A stretch of 53,354 nucleotides of DNA from Flavobacterium sp. Leaf82 (lineage in GTDB: Bacteria > Bacteroidota > Bacteroidia > Flavobacteriales > Flavobacteriaceae). Within the stretch, counting starts at the first letter, position 1; each line of letters opens with the position of its first letter. The translations under genes were made by a program, and so were the position numbers. Shown in pieces: positions 25,924 through 34,369 of this stretch. Location: positions 127,325-180,678 of the forward strand of contig NZ_LMMA01000012.1 in the NCBI RefSeq assembly GCF_001422725.1. The letters run 5' to 3'. The notes beneath the pieces were generated by a model, which made no database searches, was not told the DNA's origin, and worked only from the letters and a program-made list of their open reading frames with translations.

Positions 25924-26810
25924 TGCAGGTTGATTTCGTTTTGTAAAAAAGTAATAAAGTGATAGAAATAGTCCGGATATTGCTGATTTTCCCGAATCGC
26001 GATAAAGTGTTTTCTTTTCAAACCATTCTTGCCAATTTTAATGGCTTTAATTGGATTGTTTTTTAAATGTGGTAACAATGCCCATTTTGCCATAGACATA
26101 ACGCCCATATCGGCTTTAACCATTTCGAGAGAAGCTTCGGTCAATGGGAGCGGAGTAACCTTTTTGGGAGTTACTTTGGCTGGAGCCAAAACAAACTGAT
26201 GAATCGTAACCGTTTCCATAGGAAGAGAATGAATCAGTAGATGTTCGTTTACAAAATCTTCGGCAACTACATATTTTTTATTTGCCCAGGCATGATTTTC
26301 AGAAACAGCCATGACAACTTCATCCTGAAAAAGTTCGATATACTTGATGTTATTGTCTTTGATCTGATCGCTGATAATGGCAATATCAATTACATTTTCG
26401 AGTAATTTTTGTAACGGAATATGTGTTGCTTCTGTTACGATTTTCAAGTCGACATTGGGATATAAAAGGTGAAATTGTTTTAAAACCGGTGGCAGCCAGT
26501 GGTAACTCGAAAAACATTCTGTACTAATTCTGATTTCGCCATGTTCCCCATAAACCATTTGCTTGATTTGAGATTCGGTTTTCGTGAGCTTTTCCAGAAT
26601 TTCATTGGCAAGTTCATAGATTTTTTCGCCTGCTTTGGTTAAAACCAACTTTTTATTGGTTCTTAAAAAAACAGGAGTTCCCAATTGATATTCGGCTTCT
26701 TTAAGTTGATGGCTTAAGGCTGATTGTGTCAAATGCAATTTATCTATCGCTTTGGTAATGCTTCCTTCTTCAACAATTGCTTTTATTAATCGTAAATGAC
26801 GAATTTCCAT
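25908..26810 (-). CDS. LysR-family transcriptional regulator
   Basis: 300 residues from the ATG at 26810 (MEIRHLRLIKAIVEEGSI). An upstream in-frame codon at 26831 would add seven residues not seen in the family. The winged HTH is TKAIDKLHLTQSALSHQLKEAE (~15-40). Residues ~90-300 form the periplasmic-binding-fold effector domain; the inducer is unknown. The gene is divergent from the rhodanese gene. In the gap, TCGAA...TTCGA (26902-26918) is a small inverted repeat that could be its operator, close to the rhodanese promoter. It overlaps the GNAT gene. Confidence 0.88.
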   Translation of the reverse strand: MEIRHLRLIKAIVEEGSITKAIDKLHLTQSALSHQLKEAEYQLGTPVFLRTNKKLVLTKAGEKIYELANEILEKLTKTESQIKQMVYGEHGEIRISTECFSSYHWLPPVLKQFHLLYPNVDLKIVTEATHIPLQKLLENVIDIAIISDQIKDNNIKYIELFQDEVVMAVSENHAWANKKYVVAEDFVNEHLLIHSLPMETVTIHQFVLAPAKVTPKKVTPLPLTEASLEMVKADMGVMSMAKWALLPHLKNNPIKAIKIGKNGLKRKHFIAIRENQQYPDYFYHFITFLQNEINLQWNIQ

Positions 26811-26919
26811 CTTTTGAAAGTTAGTACACAAAGAAACAAAAATTTAGAATGGGTTTTCTATGAAATAAAGTAATCAAGTTGATGAATTCTTTTCGTTTTT
26901 ATCGAAAGATTCCTTCGAC

Positions 26920-26927
26920 TACTTTTG
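26920..26927 (+). promoter_or_regulatory. -7 element TACTTTTG for the rhodanese gene
   Basis: This exact TAnnTTTG match, 25 bases before the ATG at 26952, contains the in-frame TTG at 26925, which argues that the TTG is not the start codon. A TCGAA(N7)TTCGA inverted repeat just upstream may bind the divergent LysR regulator. Confidence 0.55.
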
Positions 26928-26951
26928 AAAAAAAACTATAAAACTATAAAA

Positions 26952-27347
26952 ATGGAAGATCAAATTAAACACTATGAAAATAAACTGGCATTCGAAATGG
27001 ATCCTTCGGATTTATTTGATGCCTTAAATAACGGCGAGAAAATAATTGCTTTAGACGCCAGAAAAGCTTTTGGTTATGAAGCAGAACATATCCCGACAGC
27101 GATTAATATCCCGCATCGTGAAATGACAATCGAAACTACTAAACATTTAGACAAAGAAGTTTTATATGTAACGTATTGCGACGGAATTGGCTGCAATGCT
27201 TCGACAAAAGGAGCTTTGAATATGGCAAAACTTGGATTCAGGGTAAAAGAATTAATAGGTGGAATCGAGTGGTGGAAGTTTGACGGTTACGCCACCGAAG
27301 GTACAAAAGGAAAACAATCCGGGTTAAGGATTGAATGTGCTTGTTAA
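26952..27347 (+). CDS. Rhodanese-like sulphurtransferase domain protein
   Basis: 131 residues from the ATG at 26952. It is a single rhodanese domain: IIALDARKAFGYEAEHIPTAINIPH is the typical first half, and YVTYCDGIGCNASTKGA carries the active-site loop, with the likely persulphide Cys in CDGIGCN. LGFRVKELIGGIEWWKFDGY is the standard ending. It may move sulphane sulphur or serve as a sensor. Divergent placement next to a LysR gene suggests control by that regulator (inference). The C-terminal CAC is an extra cysteine pair. Confidence 0.87.
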   Translation: MEDQIKHYENKLAFEMDPSDLFDALNNGEKIIALDARKAFGYEAEHIPTAINIPHREMTIETTKHLDKEVLYVTYCDGIGCNASTKGALNMAKLGFRVKELIGGIEWWKFDGYATEGTKGKQSGLRIECAC

Positions 27348-27350
27348 ATG

Positions 27351-27388
27351 AAAAAGGGCAGGTTTCTATTTGAAACTTGCCCTTTTGT
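27351..27388. terminator. Bidirectional terminator after the rhodanese gene
   Basis: AAAAAGGGCAGGTTTC pairs with GAAACTTGCCCTTTT (one mismatch), giving A and T runs on the two sides. It separates the rhodanese gene from the convergent SRPBCC gene. Confidence 0.85.
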
Positions 27389-27403
27389 GTTTTTATTCAA
27401 TCG

Positions 27404-27823
27404 CTATAATTCGATTAAGGCTTTTAGACCTTGAAGAATTGGATTTTCTTCGCCTTGTGGTCTTTCCTGAACGGCGCCGGAGCGATTGTCTTCCTGAATG
27501 ATTTCAAGTTTTATTTTCTGATTTTCTTCAGATAGAATATAACTCATTATAAAGTAATTCTCCGGTTTGTCTTCTAGTTCCGGTCTTGGGAAAAATAGAG
27601 AATATTTGATTTTCTTATTTGTAACAACTTCTAAAATGGTTCCCCATTGTTCAAAAACCTGACCTTCCCATTCGTTTTTAAATCTTATTTCGTTACCAAT
27701 TTTCCAATCTGTAATTAAATCACTTCCGTATTGCCATTGTTTGACTAATTCTGGCTTTGTCAATGTGTTCCAGACTTTATCGATTGGAGCGTCAAGATAG
27801 ATTGTTGAAATATTTGTTGCCAT
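27404..27823 (-). CDS. SRPBCC / AHSA1-like domain protein
   Basis: 139 residues. The sequence IYLDAPIDKVWNTLTKPELVKQW, followed by DWKIGNEIRFKNEWEGQ and WGTILEVV, is the START/Bet v1-like fold of the AHSA1 family, which binds hydrophobic ligands in a large cavity. The function is unknown. It starts 10 bases past the end of the M28 peptidase gene and is probably co-transcribed with it. Confidence 0.85.
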   Translation of the reverse strand: MATNISTIYLDAPIDKVWNTLTKPELVKQWQYGSDLITDWKIGNEIRFKNEWEGQVFEQWGTILEVVTNKKIKYSLFFPRPELEDKPENYFIMSYILSEENQKIKLEIIQEDNRSGAVQERPQGEENPILQGLKALIEL

Positions 27824-27833
27824 AACAAGTGCT

Positions 27834-30227
27834 TTATTGTGGTTTTACAATAGGTTTTAAGCTGTCTTTTGCAGTAACAGTACTATCTTTTACTACTCTT
27901 GCGGCTGGAATAGTGGCTACTGGCGCTGTATATTTTTTTATTTTCTGCTGAATTAATACCGCATCGTTCAAGACAAAAGGAGTTGGCATCATCCAGTCGC
28001 TTCTTGGTTTTATCTGCAATAACGGATTTGTCATTAGATCGAAAGAACTTTCGATTAAATCCATGTCAAAAATAGACGATTTATTAATGTAGAATTCCAT
28101 TACAAGAGGTTCGTTGCCCACAACATAATAACAGATAATTTTACTGCCGTCGCGTTCTAAACGATTTCCTTTTTGACCAGAAGTTGAAACTCCGTTAGCT
28201 TTAAAATTAAACAAAGTCATTTTTGGATTCGCATAAATATCATAACGATTCACTTTTCTGTTTGGAGTAATTTTAATCTTCAGATATCTATTATTCCCTA
28301 CAACACTGTCTTTTAAGAATGCAATTGTAGGTTTAGGAATTTCGACAACCGGAGCAATTGCGCTGTATGTAAAGCCTGAATTGTATTTACTTGTAAGCGG
28401 AAGAGCATTTAAACCCACAGCTTTTTGATTTTTTTCTCCCAGATAGGACTTAGTCCATTCGTCTAAATTCACATCATAAGTTGCCCAAAGTGCAGAGTTT
28501 GTATTGGTATTATAAATATATAGCAAACTGTTTGATTTTGCTTTTCCGTGTTCATAACCGGAATGATAACCTGCATAGATAAAAAATCCTATGGATACAG
28601 CGAAGAAGAACATTGTCCAGGCTCCTTTTTTAAAGAACGCTCCAAAGATTGGCAGTAATAATCCAAAAAGAAGAACAGTAAGAACTGCACTGCCGTAAAG
28701 AATTTTAAGTCCCAAACCTACAGGAAACATTACTATAAAAGGCGCTACAATGGCTAATGCTGGTATGCTAAACAGCAAGTTCATGCCCAGACTGTAATGC
28801 TGAGTAAGAACGAAAATACCGAATAACAGAATTCCAAAATAAACCGGAATAATCAGGAAACCCGCGCCAGTTAAGCTATTTGCTAAAAATGCATTTATAA
28901 TAATCCAAAGCAATAAAGGTGCTACAAAGTGATTCATTGTAATTTTTGCTTCTGAAAAATGATGATAAAAAGCAAAAGAAACAGCAATACTTAACGTTAC
29001 AAAAGCGCCAATATAAGCGTGACCATTATAAGTAAACCCATTAAGGAGATCTGAATATTGAGGGTATATTTCTAAAATAATTTTCCAGCCCAAAAAGGTA
29101 ACTAATCCAGAAATAACGATTGATCCCAAAAGCGGAACAAATCCTCTAAAAATTTCCCTGAAAGTAATAACACGTTTTGCTTTGCCAATAAAGATAAAAA
29201 GAATCAATAACCCTAAAGCTATAACGGTCATTGGAAAAACCCAGCTAAACGGATAATTTATAAAGGCAAAAGGAGCACTAAAATAAACATTGTCTCCCGT
29301 AGAGTCTGTTTTATTTAAGTCAGCATTCGAAAAATATTTTAATAAAGGCATCAGGTAAGTTCCCTGATGAGCAAGAGTTGTTTTGCTTAAATGCTGAACA
29401 TCGTCTTGTTGCGTGTGGTAATTGTAATGTCCGTCGATAAAGGCAAAATTGAATCCTTGTATCTTTCCTTGTTCTCTGAAAACCGTTAGATCAGTATCAT
29501 TTGGCAGCATTTTGTAGATACTGTACATCAAGGAATTTGAAACCGGATATTTAGTTTTTGCATTAGAAAATTCTTTTACCAGAGCTTCATTGCCTTTGTT
29601 GGTTTCCATTAGCATATAACTTGGTCCTGAAGAACCTCTCGCTTCAAAATTAATGACCAGACCAACTTCTTTTGCCCAAGGATGTTTGTTTACGAAAAGT
29701 GCGGCTCCATTAAGTCCTAATTCTTCGGCATCAGAAAAAAGAATAATGATGTCATTTTTATGGGGTTGCTTGGCGTATAAAAAAGCACGAATCCCTTCTA
29801 ATATTGTTGCTACTCCTGAGGCATCGTCGCTTGCACCTTTAGAAAATGAATGCGGCGCACTGTCATAATGTGATAATAATAATAGTGCTTTTGAATTGTT
29901 TGTCCCTTTTATTCGTGCCAGTATGTTTTTAGATTTTACTAAAAGGCCTTTACCGTTAAGAGTAAAACCTTCCTGAACAGAAGTTTCTAAGCCAATCCTG
30001 TTAAGTTCAAGTTTTAGATAATTCGCAACCAGTTCATGATTGGTTGAACCAACATAGTGTGGTTTTTGAGCGATAATTTCTACTTGGTTCAGCGCTCTTT
30101 CGGTAGAAAATTCTGCAAGAGCTTCTTCGTCTTTCGAAATCCATTGTGGCATCATCGAGGCGTATATGATGCCTAGAATTGCTAAAACGCAGACTATGGC
30201 CAGAATTGAGGTGGGGTTTTTCTTCAT
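27834..30227 (-). CDS. Membrane-anchored M28 family metallopeptidase
   Basis: 797 residues. One N-terminal membrane segment (~8-27) is followed by an M28 aminopeptidase domain. Metal-site residues can be read as His120 and Asp122 (LLSHYDSAP), Asp134 (GASDDASG) and Glu168/Glu169 (SDAEELGLNG). Residues ~330-580 hold about eight more membrane helices, and the last ~200 residues form an extracytoplasmic domain. The architecture resembles ER or vacuolar membrane M28 proteases of eukaryotes and their bacteroidetes homologues. It probably trims peptides in the periplasm. The Zn-ribbon gene ends 6 bases upstream, so it belongs to a leftward operon. Confidence 0.9.
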   Translation of the reverse strand: MKKNPTSILAIVCVLAILGIIYASMMPQWISKDEEALAEFSTERALNQVEIIAQKPHYVGSTNHELVANYLKLELNRIGLETSVQEGFTLNGKGLLVKSKNILARIKGTNNSKALLLLSHYDSAPHSFSKGASDDASGVATILEGIRAFLYAKQPHKNDIIILFSDAEELGLNGAALFVNKHPWAKEVGLVINFEARGSSGPSYMLMETNKGNEALVKEFSNAKTKYPVSNSLMYSIYKMLPNDTDLTVFREQGKIQGFNFAFIDGHYNYHTQQDDVQHLSKTTLAHQGTYLMPLLKYFSNADLNKTDSTGDNVYFSAPFAFINYPFSWVFPMTVIALGLLILFIFIGKAKRVITFREIFRGFVPLLGSIVISGLVTFLGWKIILEIYPQYSDLLNGFTYNGHAYIGAFVTLSIAVSFAFYHHFSEAKITMNHFVAPLLLWIIINAFLANSLTGAGFLIIPVYFGILLFGIFVLTQHYSLGMNLLFSIPALAIVAPFIVMFPVGLGLKILYGSAVLTVLLFGLLLPIFGAFFKKGAWTMFFFAVSIGFFIYAGYHSGYEHGKAKSNSLLYIYNTNTNSALWATYDVNLDEWTKSYLGEKNQKAVGLNALPLTSKYNSGFTYSAIAPVVEIPKPTIAFLKDSVVGNNRYLKIKITPNRKVNRYDIYANPKMTLFNFKANGVSTSGQKGNRLERDGSKIICYYVVGNEPLVMEFYINKSSIFDMDLIESSFDLMTNPLLQIKPRSDWMMPTPFVLNDAVLIQQKIKKYTAPVATIPAARVVKDSTVTAKDSLKPIVKPQ

Positions 30228-30233
30228 TACGTA

Positions 30234-30581
30234 CTATATTTCTTTTTTAACAAGCATAAAATAATCATTGTCCAAAGATCGATATCCCTGATCATACAGA
30301 AAATAGTAGGTATTTCCTGTTTTGGTCTGCAAGATATTAGTAAAGAATTCGAAATCAAAACCTTTATTGATCATTTTATCTCGTGTTGCTTTAGATTTTC
30401 CGTCAGTATTTAATTCAGACAAAATACGGTAATTTTTTCGTAATTTGTTGTTTACATTCCGCATGAAATTATTACTATCCTTATTTATTTTATTGTTGTA
30501 AGCATTTCTACAACTGTCTGAACAGAATTTTTTGTCTTCACGGCCAACAATTTTTTCGGAACACTCGAGACATGTTTTCAT
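30234..30581 (-). CDS. Small zinc-ribbon protein, unknown function (DUF2116-like)
   Basis: 115 residues. The N-terminus has CLEC...CSDSC spacing (Cys4, Cys7, Cys20, Cys24), a likely zinc-binding ribbon like DUF2116 proteins. The middle is basic (MRNVNNKLRKNYRIL) and the end is beta-rich (TGNTYYFLYDQGY). Nucleic-acid or protein binding is inferred only. Its ATG overlaps the TGA of the GNAT-nitrilase gene by four bases, showing translational coupling. Confidence 0.75.
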   Translation of the reverse strand: MKTCLECSEKIVGREDKKFCSDSCRNAYNNKINKDSNNFMRNVNNKLRKNYRILSELNTDGKSKATRDKMINKGFDFEFFTNILQTKTGNTYYFLYDQGYRSLDNDYFMLVKKEI

Positions 30582-32107
30582 GCCTCGATCTTTTTTATTT
30601 CGTATAAATCAGTACGTCGATCTTTTAAAATCCTGACACTTCCGTGTTCGTGAAGTTGTTTAAGTAAGTTTAAATCGACATCAACAATCAAAGTCATTTC
30701 AGTATTAGGAGTTGCCTCGGCTTTTATACCATTACTTGGAAAAGCAAAATCCGAAGGTGTAAATACAGATGCCTGCGCATATTGAATGTCCATATTATTT
30801 ACTTTTGGCAAATTACCAACACAACCGGCAATAGCAACATAACATTCGTTTTCTATCGCACGTGCCTGAGAACAGTGTTTTACTCTGGTATAAGCGTTTT
30901 GAGTATCGGTTAAAAACGGAACAAACAAAATATTCATTCCTTCGTTAGCCAGAATTCGCGAAAGTTCCGGAAACTCAACATCATAACAGATCAGGATTCC
31001 AATTTTACCGCAATCCGTATCAAAGGTTTTAAATTGTGATCCGCCTTTCATTCCCCAATGTTGTACTTCGTTTGGTGTAACGTGAATTTTGGTATACATT
31101 TCTGATGTTCCGTCTCTTTTACACAAAAAGCCAACATTATACAAGTTTCCATTTTCTAAAAGCGGCATACTTCCGGTAATAATATTGATATTATAAGAAA
31201 TAGCAAATTCCTGAAAACGTTTCCTGATTGGGTCAGAATATCTGGCAAGTTCACGAATGGCTTCAGCTTCAGATAAATGATTGTAATCTGCCATTAAAGG
31301 CGCAATAAATAATTCCGGAAATAGTGCAAAATCAGAACCATAACCAGAAACAACATCGATAAAAAACTCTGATTGTTCAAAAAATTCTTCCAGATTATTT
31401 AACTGACGCATTTGCCATTGCACCAATCCTAAACGAATGACGCTTTTTTCAAGATTGATTAGTTTTGGACTTTCATCATAATAAACATTATTCCATTCTA
31501 AAAGAACAGCAAATTCTTTAGATTCTTCGTCACCTTCCAGATAGTTTTTGATAATTCTCAATACGTGAAAATCATTACTTAACTGAAATGAAAGTACTGG
31601 GTCGTGTAATTCTTTGTGTTTTACTTTGTCGATATAAACTTTTGGGGTCATTTTTTTTGCATGCTGAGAATAATTTGGAATTCTCCCTGCAAAAACAATC
31701 GCTTTTAGGTTCAATTGCTCACAAAGTTCTTTACGAGTATCATATAAACGGCGGCCTAAACGCAAGCCGCGATAATTAGGGTGGATAAAAACGTCTATAC
31801 CGTACAATATTTCCCCATCCGGATTATGGGTTGAAAAACTATAATCGCCAATAATTTGTTTGTAGTTGTGTCTCTTATCGACTAATTTTTCATCGACAAT
31901 TAGCGATAATGCTGATCCTACAACTATACCGTCAACTAATATAACAAGTTGGCCTTCAGGAAATATTGATAGTAATTTTTTTATGTCATTAGATCTCCAG
32001 TACGAATTTGCCATTTCTGGATAAGATTCAACCATTGAATTTTTTAACTGCTGATAGTCGTCGAATTCTAAATTTCTTAATTCGACTTTATTGATTTGTG
32101 TTTGCAT
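30578..32107 (-). CDS. Bifunctional GNAT acetyltransferase / carbon-nitrogen hydrolase fusion
   Basis: 509 residues from the ATG at 32107; an earlier in-frame codon at 32149 is less likely. Residues ~1-200 are a GNAT domain (DVFIHPNYRGLRLGRRLYDTR is the CoA loop). Residues ~225-500 are a nitrilase-family amidohydrolase with the Glu-Lys-Cys triad in LFPELFIAP, YTKIHVTPNE and GILICYDVEFPELSR. The same fusion is known from other bacteria (YhcX-like), with unknown substrate; coupled amide hydrolysis and acyl transfer is a guess. It leads a run with the Zn-ribbon and M28 genes and is divergent from ssb. Confidence 0.92.
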   Translation of the reverse strand: MQTQINKVELRNLEFDDYQQLKNSMVESYPEMANSYWRSNDIKKLLSIFPEGQLVILVDGIVVGSALSLIVDEKLVDKRHNYKQIIGDYSFSTHNPDGEILYGIDVFIHPNYRGLRLGRRLYDTRKELCEQLNLKAIVFAGRIPNYSQHAKKMTPKVYIDKVKHKELHDPVLSFQLSNDFHVLRIIKNYLEGDEESKEFAVLLEWNNVYYDESPKLINLEKSVIRLGLVQWQMRQLNNLEEFFEQSEFFIDVVSGYGSDFALFPELFIAPLMADYNHLSEAEAIRELARYSDPIRKRFQEFAISYNINIITGSMPLLENGNLYNVGFLCKRDGTSEMYTKIHVTPNEVQHWGMKGGSQFKTFDTDCGKIGILICYDVEFPELSRILANEGMNILFVPFLTDTQNAYTRVKHCSQARAIENECYVAIAGCVGNLPKVNNMDIQYAQASVFTPSDFAFPSNGIKAEATPNTEMTLIVDVDLNLLKQLHEHGSVRILKDRRTDLYEIKKIEA

Positions 32108-32284
32108 TGTAGTATGATTTCTGTTAAATATACAAAAAAATGATTCCATTTACAAACGCTTACAAATAGTTACAACCGAAAGTAATTAGTTTACAACCGA
32201 TTAATTTTTTGAACCCGTCGCATCTTTGCCTTGTTGAATTTGATAAACGAATTCTATTACACGAACATTTAAATATTATACGCC

Positions 32285-32617
32285 ATGAATGCAATGAAAA
32301 ACAGAGTACAATTAATTGGTAATGCAGGAAATGATCCGGAAATTAAAACATTGGAGAACGGAAGAAAACTGGCACATTTAACCATTGCCACAAATGAAAG
32401 ATATACCAATGATAAAGGTGAAAAAGTAGAACAAACCGAGTGGCATCGTGTTACTGCATGGGGAAAAACTGCCGAAATTATAGAGAAATATGTAGTAAAA
32501 GGCAAAGAAGTTGCAATCGAAGGAAAATTAACCCACAGAAGTTACGATGATAAAAACGGTGAAAAAAAATACGTGACCGAAGTTATTGTGAATGAGATTT
32601 TGTTGCTTAGTAAATAA
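32285..32617 (+). CDS. ssb: Single-stranded DNA-binding protein (short form)
   Basis: 110 residues, essentially only the OB fold: VQLIGNAGNDPEIKTLENG, then TEWHRVTAWGKTAEIIEKYV and GKEVAIEGKLTHRSYDDKNG. It ends VIVNEILLLSK, without the glycine-rich linker and acidic DDxxPF-type tail through which normal SSB recruits repair proteins. Such short SSBs are often second copies. The start may be either of two in-frame ATGs (32285 or 32294). CATCTTTG at 32221-32228 is one base off the -7 consensus. A stem-loop follows at 32641. Confidence 0.92.
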   Translation: MNAMKNRVQLIGNAGNDPEIKTLENGRKLAHLTIATNERYTNDKGEKVEQTEWHRVTAWGKTAEIIEKYVVKGKEVAIEGKLTHRSYDDKNGEKKYVTEVIVNEILLLSK

Positions 32618-32640
32618 CGTTTAACCAAATTTGATATTCA

Positions 32641-32684
32641 AACCCGACAGGTTTTAATCCCGAGACTTCGGGACTGTCGGGTTT
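32641..32684 (+). terminator. Nested hairpin after ssb
   Basis: The outer stem AACCCGACAG/CTGTCGGGTT encloses an inner stem TCCCGA(GACT)TCGGGA. The T run is weak, so it may be a repeat-derived hairpin as well as a terminator between convergent genes. Confidence 0.6.
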
Positions 32685-32704
32685 AATATTGTTTTGAAAT
32701 GTAA

Positions 32705-33397
32705 TTATAAAATAGAAGCTCCATTAATATCCGTTGTAAGTACTTCACTCATATAATCTAAAAAAGGGCGCATGTTTTTACAAGTTTCCAACGCCTGTTC
32801 TAAAAAAAGCGGACTTAATACTTCTTGATCTGTGAAACGTTTCATAATCAAAAACTGCTTGTAACGAAGCAAATCGATAGCTTTATGATTTACGTCATAA
32901 CCTTTTGGTGCTGTTTTAAGCTGTTCGCCTTGTAAAGTGCCGAAAGTATCAACAAAGGATTTTGATTTCAGTATCTTTTGCATTGGTTCAGGATCGTGGG
33001 CAAATTCGCTTCTAAGGCGCTTTAAATCCGCAGCATTTGGTCCCCAGAAAGCAGCTGCGACAAAACTGTTTCCTTCTTCCAGATGAAAATAATATCCGCC
33101 GCGTCTTTCCTTTGTTGCTCTTGTAAAGCTGCCGCCCCAATAGTTTTTAAAAGGGGTTTTGTCTTTGGCAAACCGAATATCACGATAAATTCTATAAACA
33201 CTTTTTTTGCCGGAAGCTGTTTCTAAAACATCGGTTTTAGAGAGTTCCTCAAGCAAAGCACCTGCAAACGTTTCAATATGATTTAATTCTTTTAAATAAA
33301 TGGGTTTATTTGCCTCAAACCAGGGTTTATTATTGTTCTCTTTGAGTTGGGTCAAAAAATCAAGACTGGATTTGGGTATTATAATTTTGTTTTTCAT
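32705..33397 (-). CDS. DUF2461 / TIGR02453 family protein
   Basis: 230 residues of a widespread conserved family. FLTQLKENNNKPWFEANKP is its N-terminal signature, and SVYRIYRDIRFAKDKTPFKNYWGGSF and GGYYFHLEEGNSFVAAAFWGP are central blocks. No catalytic role has been established for the family, and no signal peptide is present. It is convergent with ssb and upstream of the small Lys/Cys protein gene's terminator. Confidence 0.9.
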   Translation of the reverse strand: MKNKIIIPKSSLDFLTQLKENNNKPWFEANKPIYLKELNHIETFAGALLEELSKTDVLETASGKKSVYRIYRDIRFAKDKTPFKNYWGGSFTRATKERRGGYYFHLEEGNSFVAAAFWGPNAADLKRLRSEFAHDPEPMQKILKSKSFVDTFGTLQGEQLKTAPKGYDVNHKAIDLLRYKQFLIMKRFTDQEVLSPLFLEQALETCKNMRPFLDYMSEVLTTDINGASIL

Positions 33398-33449
33398 AAT
33401 TGAATTTGGCGTGTTATTAAAATAAAAAGAAAATGATACTTTAAACTAA

Positions 33450-33476
33450 AAACCCACCAAATTTCTTGGTGGGTTT
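33450..33476 (-). terminator. Terminator after the Lys/Cys-rich small protein gene
   Basis: The perfect 11-bp stem AAACCCACCAA/TTGGTGGGTTT has a 5-base loop. On the minus strand it is followed by TTTTTAG, and it lies 14 bases past the stop codon at 33490. Confidence 0.88.
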
Positions 33477-33489
33477 TGTATATATTTTG

Positions 33490-33675
33490 TTAAGCAGTTT
33501 TTTTGAATAAATCAAACATAGGACAACGCGAGCAGCGTTTCTTTTCGCTTTTTTTGTATTTCTCACAACAAGAAGATTTACAGTTTTCCAACTTTTTAAT
33601 CTTGTCAAGGATAGCTGAATTCTTCTTTTTCTTTTTATCCTTTTTTTTGTCCTTATCTTTTTCTTTCTTGCCCAA
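33490..33675 (-). CDS. Small Lys-rich, Cys-containing protein with TTG start
   Basis: 61 residues. The first 20 are almost all Lys/Asp/Glu; the second half holds ENCKSSCCEKY and RCSRCPMFDLF, four or more cysteines that could bind metal. No ATG exists in frame upstream. A perfect -7 element TATATTTG lies at 33701-33708, and GGAGGA stands just before the TTG at 33675. Promoter, ribosome site, TTG and the terminator at 33450 together make a complete gene. Similar Lys/Cys small proteins occur in other flavobacteria (from memory); the function is unknown. Confidence 0.75.
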   Translation of the reverse strand: MGKKEKDKDKKKDKKKKKNSAILDKIKKLENCKSSCCEKYKKSEKKRCSRCPMFDLFKKTA

Positions 33676-33700
33676 TTTTCCTCCGTATTTAAAAACAGAA

Positions 33701-33708
33701 GCAAATAT
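33701..33708 (-). promoter_or_regulatory. -7 element TATATTTG, followed by a Shine-Dalgarno GGAGGA at 33679-33684
   Basis: This is an exact TAnnTTTG match on the minus strand, 25 bases before the TTG start. GGAGGA at 33679-33684 lies three bases before that codon. Strong Shine-Dalgarno sites are rare in this phylum, so it helps decide the non-ATG start. Confidence 0.6.
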
Positions 33709-33756
33709 AAAAGAAAAATGTTATTTTTATAAATTCTAAATAAACTTTAACTTTTT

Positions 33757-34275
33757 TTATTTTGGGTTAATAGCAATTGAGCTTGTAACCGTTAATTGCT
33801 GAATATCACGGTCGAACAAATAAAGTCCACCTTTATCATCTCCAATTAAGTTGATTTTGTCTAAGATAGATTTAGCTGTTGCTTCTTCCTCGATTTGTTC
33901 AGCTACATACCATTGTAAGAAATTATGAGTTGCATAATCTTTTTCTGAAAAAGTAATGTGTACCAATTCATTGATAGATTCTGAAACAAAAATTTCATGG
34001 TTATAAAGAGTTTCAAACATTTCCTTGAATGTAGAATAAGATGTTTTTGGCGCTTTAAGATCTGTAATCTGAGCGTGACCTCCGCGTTCGTTGATATACT
34101 TAATAAGTTTAAGCATATGTGCTCGCTCTTCGTCTGATTGTGTGTACATAAATTGCGCAATTCCTTCTAATCCGTGTACTTCAGCCCAACAAGCCATAGC
34201 AAGGTAAGTTTGCGAAGATTCTGCTTCTATGCGAATTTGCTTGTTTAAAGCTGCTTCTATATTTTTCGATAACAT
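33757..34275 (-). CDS. Ferritin (iron storage)
   Basis: 172 residues, normal for a bacterial non-haem ferritin. The four-helix bundle carries ferroxidase ligands: Glu17-region IRIEAESSQTYLAMA, SDEERAHMLKLIKYI (the ExxH pair) and later AEQIEEEATAKSILDKI. It oxidises and stores iron in a 24-subunit shell in the cytoplasm. The gene appears monocistronic; TAACTTTA, one base from the -7 consensus, lies ~20 bases upstream of the ATG. Confidence 0.94.
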   Translation of the reverse strand: MLSKNIEAALNKQIRIEAESSQTYLAMACWAEVHGLEGIAQFMYTQSDEERAHMLKLIKYINERGGHAQITDLKAPKTSYSTFKEMFETLYNHEIFVSESINELVHITFSEKDYATHNFLQWYVAEQIEEEATAKSILDKINLIGDDKGGLYLFDRDIQQLTVTSSIAINPK

Positions 34276-34369
34276 AATAATGACTTTTTTGTAAAGTTAG
34301 AAAAAATAATCCATTCCCTTTTTTTTGAAATCCAGAAACACAAGACATTGGGATTAATTTTCAATAATA

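Noticed and set aside
26925..26951. TTG start for the rhodanese gene
   Set aside because: The TTG is the last part of an exact -7 promoter element; the ATG at 26952 is the sensible start.
33441..33704. 87-codon frame overlapping the Lys/Cys small protein
   Set aside because: It reads through the terminator stem, consists of frame-shifted Lys/Arg runs and lacks the CxxC pattern; the 33490-33675 frame has promoter, ribosome site and terminator in order.
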